Assembly: GCF_036002505.1 (NCBI RefSeq)
Contig: NZ_DASYTH010000406.1
Span: 1 to 64,000 of the forward strand
Source of the DNA: DASYTH01 sp036002505
GTDB lineage: Bacteria; Actinomycetota; Actinomycetes; Mycobacteriales; Pseudonocardiaceae
Direction of reading: 5' to 3'
DNA: 64,000 bases
This document shows, in pieces, positions 60,598-64,000 of the stretch. The notes under the pieces were generated by a model that was not told the DNA's origin, did not search any database, and worked only from the letters and a program-made list of their open reading frames with translations. Made by a program: the position numbers and the translations under genes. Within the stretch, counting starts at the first letter, position 1. Each line of letters starts with the position of its first letter.

Positions 60598-61827
60598 ATG
60601 CCATACGTCCTCGGGGTCGACGTGGGCAGCGGTCACACGACTGCGGCGCTGAACAGGCACGACGAGGACGAGGTCTGGGTGCTGCCGCTGGACGCGGTCA
60701 CCCCATCGGTGCATTCCGTGCTCTACCTGACGGATGACGACGCCGTGCTGGTCGGCCGGGACGCGCTGGCTCGCGCGGAGGCCGAGCCGGACCGGGTGGC
60801 CCGCGGGTTCGTGGACCGGATCGGTGACCCGGTGCCGCCGCTGGTCGGTGGCCGGCCCTGCCCCGCGGAGGTGCTGACCGCGGCACTGGTCTGCTGGGTC
60901 GTGGACCGGGCGGCGGAGATCGAGGGCGACGGTCCGGAGCGGGTCGTGCTGACCCACCCGGCGAGCTGGGGCCCGCACCGCCGGGCCCTGCTCGACGGCG
61001 CGCTGCGCCAGGCCGGCCTGCCGGACGTGCTGCTGCTGCCGAAACCCGTGGCCGCGGCGGAGACCCACGCGGCCGGGCATCCGGTGGCGGCCGGCGACGC
61101 GGTGGCCGTCTGCGACCTGGGCGAGCACACCGGGTGCGGCGCGGTGACGCACCTCGGTCCGGCCGGGTTCGAGCTGGTCAGCCGGGCCGAGGCGGGCGAG
61201 CACGTGGCCGGCGCCCGGTTCGACGACGCACTCGTCGCGCACGTGCTGGCCGAGCTGGAGCGGGCACCGGCCGACCTCGACCCGGAGGACGAGGACGTGC
61301 GGGCGGTGCTGGCCGAGCTGCGCGCGGCCTGCCGCACGGCGAAGGAGACGCTGTCCAGCGCCACCGAGGCGGTCGTGCCGACCCCGCTGCTCGGCCCGCC
61401 GTCCAGCGTCCTGATCCCCCGCTCCCGGTTCGAGGAGCTGATCGCCCCGGCGGTGCATCGCACGGTCGACATGCTGCTGCAGGCGATCCGCGCGGCCGGC
61501 GGGGCACGGGTGACCGCGGTGACCCTGGTCGGCGGATCGGCCCGGGTACCCCTGGTCGCCGAACTGGTGATGGCCGCTTCACCCGTACGAGTAGTAGTCG
61601 ACGCGGACCCGGCGACCGCCGTGGCCCGAGGCGCGGCGCTGGCCGCCCGGCGCGCGCCGGATCCGTCGGTGCGGCCGGTGCGGCTGCCCGAGCAACGGGA
61701 GCACGTGGACCCGGACGCGCCCACCCAGCCGCCGCGCCCGCCGGTCGAGGTGGCCCCGCTCGACGTCCCGCTGCGCGGCGCCCGGCGCTGGCGATCCGCC
61801 GGCCGGGCACGGCGAAGAGCCGGTTGA
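60598..61827 (+). CDS. Hsp70-like ATPase without substrate-binding domain
   Basis: A 409-residue actin-fold/Hsp70 ATPase: phosphate 1 LGVDVGSGHTTAAL, phosphate 2 reduced to CDLGEHTGCGAV (canonical DLGGGT), and adenosine motif VTLVGGSARVPLVAEL. The substrate-binding domain is absent; the C-terminus is a Pro-rich/basic tail (PPRPPVEVAPLDV). ATG 60598 follows GGAGGAA. It is divergent from iniBAC and followed by the STAND ATPase. Confidence 0.85.
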   Translation: MPYVLGVDVGSGHTTAALNRHDEDEVWVLPLDAVTPSVHSVLYLTDDDAVLVGRDALARAEAEPDRVARGFVDRIGDPVPPLVGGRPCPAEVLTAALVCWVVDRAAEIEGDGPERVVLTHPASWGPHRRALLDGALRQAGLPDVLLLPKPVAAAETHAAGHPVAAGDAVAVCDLGEHTGCGAVTHLGPAGFELVSRAEAGEHVAGARFDDALVAHVLAELERAPADLDPEDEDVRAVLAELRAACRTAKETLSSATEAVVPTPLLGPPSSVLIPRSRFEELIAPAVHRTVDMLLQAIRAAGGARVTAVTLVGGSARVPLVAELVMAASPVRVVVDADPATAVARGAALAARRAPDPSVRPVRLPEQREHVDPDAPTQPPRPPVEVAPLDVPLRGARRWRSAGRARRRAG

Positions 61828-61871
61828 GCCAACCGCATCCGGCCACTCCGAACCCCCTGCGAGGACTGCCG

Positions 61872-64000
61872 TTGAACACGCGCACCGCTCCCGAGCTCAT
61901 CCCGGACGAACGGATCCGGCGGCTCCGCGACGCCATCACCGCCGACCCCGGCACTCCGGTCCGGGCCGGCATCCTGGCCCCCGGCGGCTACGGGAAGACC
62001 GCCCTGCTCGCCGACCTGGCCGCGATCTACCGGAACGCCGGGGTGCGGGTCGCCAGCGGGCCCGAGGAGCTCGACGAACCCGGGGTGCTGCTGGTGGACG
62101 ACGCGCACCTGCTCGATTCGGCCACGCTGCGCCGGATTCGGGAGCGGGCCGCGGCGGACCGGGCCCGGGTGATCATGGCCGCGCGGCCGTGGCCGGTGCC
62201 GGACGGGCTGCGCGAGCTGGCCGGCGCGCTGGACGGCACCGCGGCGCTGCGGCCGTTCGACCGGGCTCAGGTCGGGGCGTACCTGGCCGCGTCCGGGGTG
62301 CCCGGGCGACCCGGGCTGGAGGAGTTCGTGCTGGCCCAGACCGGTGGCGTGCCGGCGTTCGTCGAGCGCCTGGCGCGCGGGCTCGATCCGTCCACTGAGG
62401 ACTCGGCGTTGACCGTGCCGGCCACCGCCGCGGCCGAGCTCGGCGCGGAGGTGGAGGCGCTGCCCGCGCCGGTGGTCGGGTTTCTGCTCGCCGCTGACCA
62501 GCTGGGCGGAGTCCTGCACGTGGACCTGCTCGGCGACCTGCTGGAGTGTGACCGGGAGGCGGTCGGCGAGATCGCAAAGGCGGCGCTGGCCACCGGGATG
62601 ACCGACCAGGGCGGGCGGCTGATCCCGATCGTGCGGCTGACCATCCGCACGGTGATCCCGGTCGACCGGCGCACCGCGATGCGGCAGCGGCTGGCCGACG
62701 CGCAGCTCGCCCGGGGCCCGGCCTGGGCGGAGCGGGTGTCGCTGGCCGGTGACCTGGACACCGCGCTGCGGGTGGCCGACCAGGTGCTGGCCTCGCCCGA
62801 AGCGCCGCAGCATGGGGCGGCCGCGCGGGTGGCCGCGGCGGCGCTGGCCCACCGCGGCCAGCTGGGCAGCAGCGCGGAGTTGTTCCGCTGGGCCGGAACC
62901 GGGCTGACGAACGCGTTCGCGGTCATCGGGCTGATCGGCACCGGGGCATTCGCGGCCGCCGAGGAGCTGCTCGGCGAGTCCATTTCGGACGGTCCGCCGA
63001 CGCTGCTGTCCGGGGCGGCCGCGCTGATGGCACGCGGGGTGCACGCGTCGGTGAGCGGGGCGCCGGCCGAGGCACTGACCGGGCTGGTACGGGCCGCGTC
63101 GCTGCTCGAGCCGGCCGACCCGGGGATGCTGCTGCCGGACTCCCCCGCCGCACTCGCCGCGATCGTCGCGGTGCAGTGCGGGGAGCTGGACGTGGCGGAC
63201 TCGGTGCTGCAGCGGGCGGTACGGGCCGGGATGGGCGGCGCCCCGTTCGCGGTGCGGCACCGGTTGCTGCGCGCCTGGGTGTGCCTGACCCGCGGGGATC
63301 TGTCCGCGGCGCGGGAGCGGCTGCAGAACGCCGGCGCGGCCCGGGCCGCGGGTGGCCCGCTGCCGCCGCGCGACTGGCTGTTCGCGATGGCGCTCGAGGT
63401 GGGGCTGGCCCGGCGGACCAGCGATCTGAACGCGCTGCGCCGGCTGTGGGCGCGGGCCGGGGACGCGGTGATCCGGCACCCGGTGGACCTCTACACCCTG
63501 CTGCCGCTCGGCGAGCTGGCGGTGGCCGCGGCCCGGCTGGGCGACTCGGAGCGGCTGGCCGCGCACCTGGATTCGGCGCGCTCGCTGCTCGACGCGCTCG
63601 GCAACCCTCCACTGTGGGCAGTTGGGCTGCACTGGAACGGGGTGCACGCGGCGATCGTCGCCGAGGAGTGGGACGTGGCGCAGGCCCACGCGGCGGCGCT
63701 GTCGGCGATCCCCGGTGAGCTCGGGCGGTACCCCGCGGTCCTGGCCGCCGCCGCGCGCAGCTGGCTGTCCGTGGTGCGCGGCGAGGTCGACCCGGAGGCG
63801 GTCGAGGGTGTGGCCCGCGACCTGCACGCGGCCGGGCTGCGCTGGGACGCCGCCCGGCTGGCCGGCCAGGCGGCGATCCGCACCGCCGACCGCAAAGCCA
63901 TGGTCGGCCTGATGGAATGCGCTCGGGTGCTCCAAGGCGAGAGCGCCGCTCTCGATCGTGACACGTCGTCTGAACCGCGTGCGGGTGGCCAACTCAGCGA
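61872..64000 (+). CDS. iniR: STAND/LuxR-like signalling ATPase (IniR-like), partial at 3' end
   Basis: At least 709 codons from TTG 61872 run off the right edge without a stop. Residues ~30-60 hold Walker A GILAPGGYGKTALLADL and ~75-85 Walker B VLLVDDAHLL; the rest is a long helical repeat (TPR-like) region. M. tuberculosis IniR (Rv0339c) is a large ATPase of this layout that controls iniBAC, so the divergent position supports the same role. SD GAGGA lies before TTG 61872; TTG 61824, overlapping the Hsp70-like stop, would add 16 residues. Confidence 0.8.
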   Translation, partial: MNTRTAPELIPDERIRRLRDAITADPGTPVRAGILAPGGYGKTALLADLAAIYRNAGVRVASGPEELDEPGVLLVDDAHLLDSATLRRIRERAAADRARVIMAARPWPVPDGLRELAGALDGTAALRPFDRAQVGAYLAASGVPGRPGLEEFVLAQTGGVPAFVERLARGLDPSTEDSALTVPATAAAELGAEVEALPAPVVGFLLAADQLGGVLHVDLLGDLLECDREAVGEIAKAALATGMTDQGGRLIPIVRLTIRTVIPVDRRTAMRQRLADAQLARGPAWAERVSLAGDLDTALRVADQVLASPEAPQHGAAARVAAAALAHRGQLGSSAELFRWAGTGLTNAFAVIGLIGTGAFAAAEELLGESISDGPPTLLSGAAALMARGVHASVSGAPAEALTGLVRAASLLEPADPGMLLPDSPAALAAIVAVQCGELDVADSVLQRAVRAGMGGAPFAVRHRLLRAWVCLTRGDLSAARERLQNAGAARAAGGPLPPRDWLFAMALEVGLARRTSDLNALRRLWARAGDAVIRHPVDLYTLLPLGELAVAAARLGDSERLAAHLDSARSLLDALGNPPLWAVGLHWNGVHAAIVAEEWDVAQAHAAALSAIPGELGRYPAVLAAAARSWLSVVRGEVDPEAVEGVARDLHAAGLRWDAARLAGQAAIRTADRKAMVGLMECARVLQGESAALDRDTSSEPRAGGQLS

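Overview
The window is 64 kb of very GC-rich actinobacterial DNA with strong G/C at third codon positions, many GTG and some TTG starts, and Shine-Dalgarno (SD) or leaderless starts. The backbone follows the Mycobacterium tuberculosis Rv2690c-Rv2711 neighbourhood (gene names and order recalled, not searched): APC permease, ceoB, ceoC, DUF3159, OB-fold protein, Rv2695-like hydrolase, DUF3710, dut, DUF3093, DUF4193, cei, suhB-like, ppgK, sigA, brkB-like, DUF3039, sigB, ideR. The gene content (a PPE-like protein with a conserved ...DPEEVFG...APAVIG tail, an IniB/IniA/IniC set, DUF7455, DUF4193) suggests a member of the Pseudonocardiales. The genus cannot be set from this sequence.

Layout. 1-13.3 kb: potassium-uptake regulators, an inserted ESX-type pair, the dut/DUF3710 operon, envelope gene cei, inositol monophosphatase, polyphosphate glucokinase and the primary sigma factor. 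13.4-25.3 kb: accessory genes, namely a vanadium haloperoxidase, a Leu/Glu-type dehydrogenase, a double-MarR protein with its operator, an EamA exporter, a ROK regulator with a xylose-type ABC importer, and a helicase. 25.4-35.5 kb: brkB-like, DUF3039, Spo0M, a flavin/PNPOx protein, pseudouridine catabolism (psuG and a PfkB kinase) split by an ABC-2 exporter, DUF3099, a methyltransferase, dtd and sigB. 35.9-53.5 kb: class I fumarase, a lipoprotein, a two-component system, an SGNH hydrolase, alpha-galactosidase, an orphan protein with an eCIS-type leader, the Pat/AcuC lysine acetylation pair, a SigG-like factor, a sulfurtransferase, then ideR-galK-galE. 53.6-64 kb: aldo/keto reductase, DUF4192, and an iniBAC-like envelope-stress operon divergent from an Hsp70-like ATPase and a STAND/LuxR-like ATPase (partial) that resembles IniR.

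The most striking non-coding pattern is at gene ends. There are 13 convergent gene junctions. In five, the genes overlap or lie within 8 bp. All eight others contain a repeat or inverted-repeat element. Several are arrays with exact 21-bp spacing (two helical turns) arranged head-to-head; one has 32-bp spacing (about three turns); three copies of a ~100-bp repeat sit at gene 3' ends; and one palindrome holds the stop codons of both converging genes. I read these as bidirectional terminators or phased protein-binding sites; their function is inferred. No rRNA, tRNA, CRISPR array, insertion sequence or prophage was seen.
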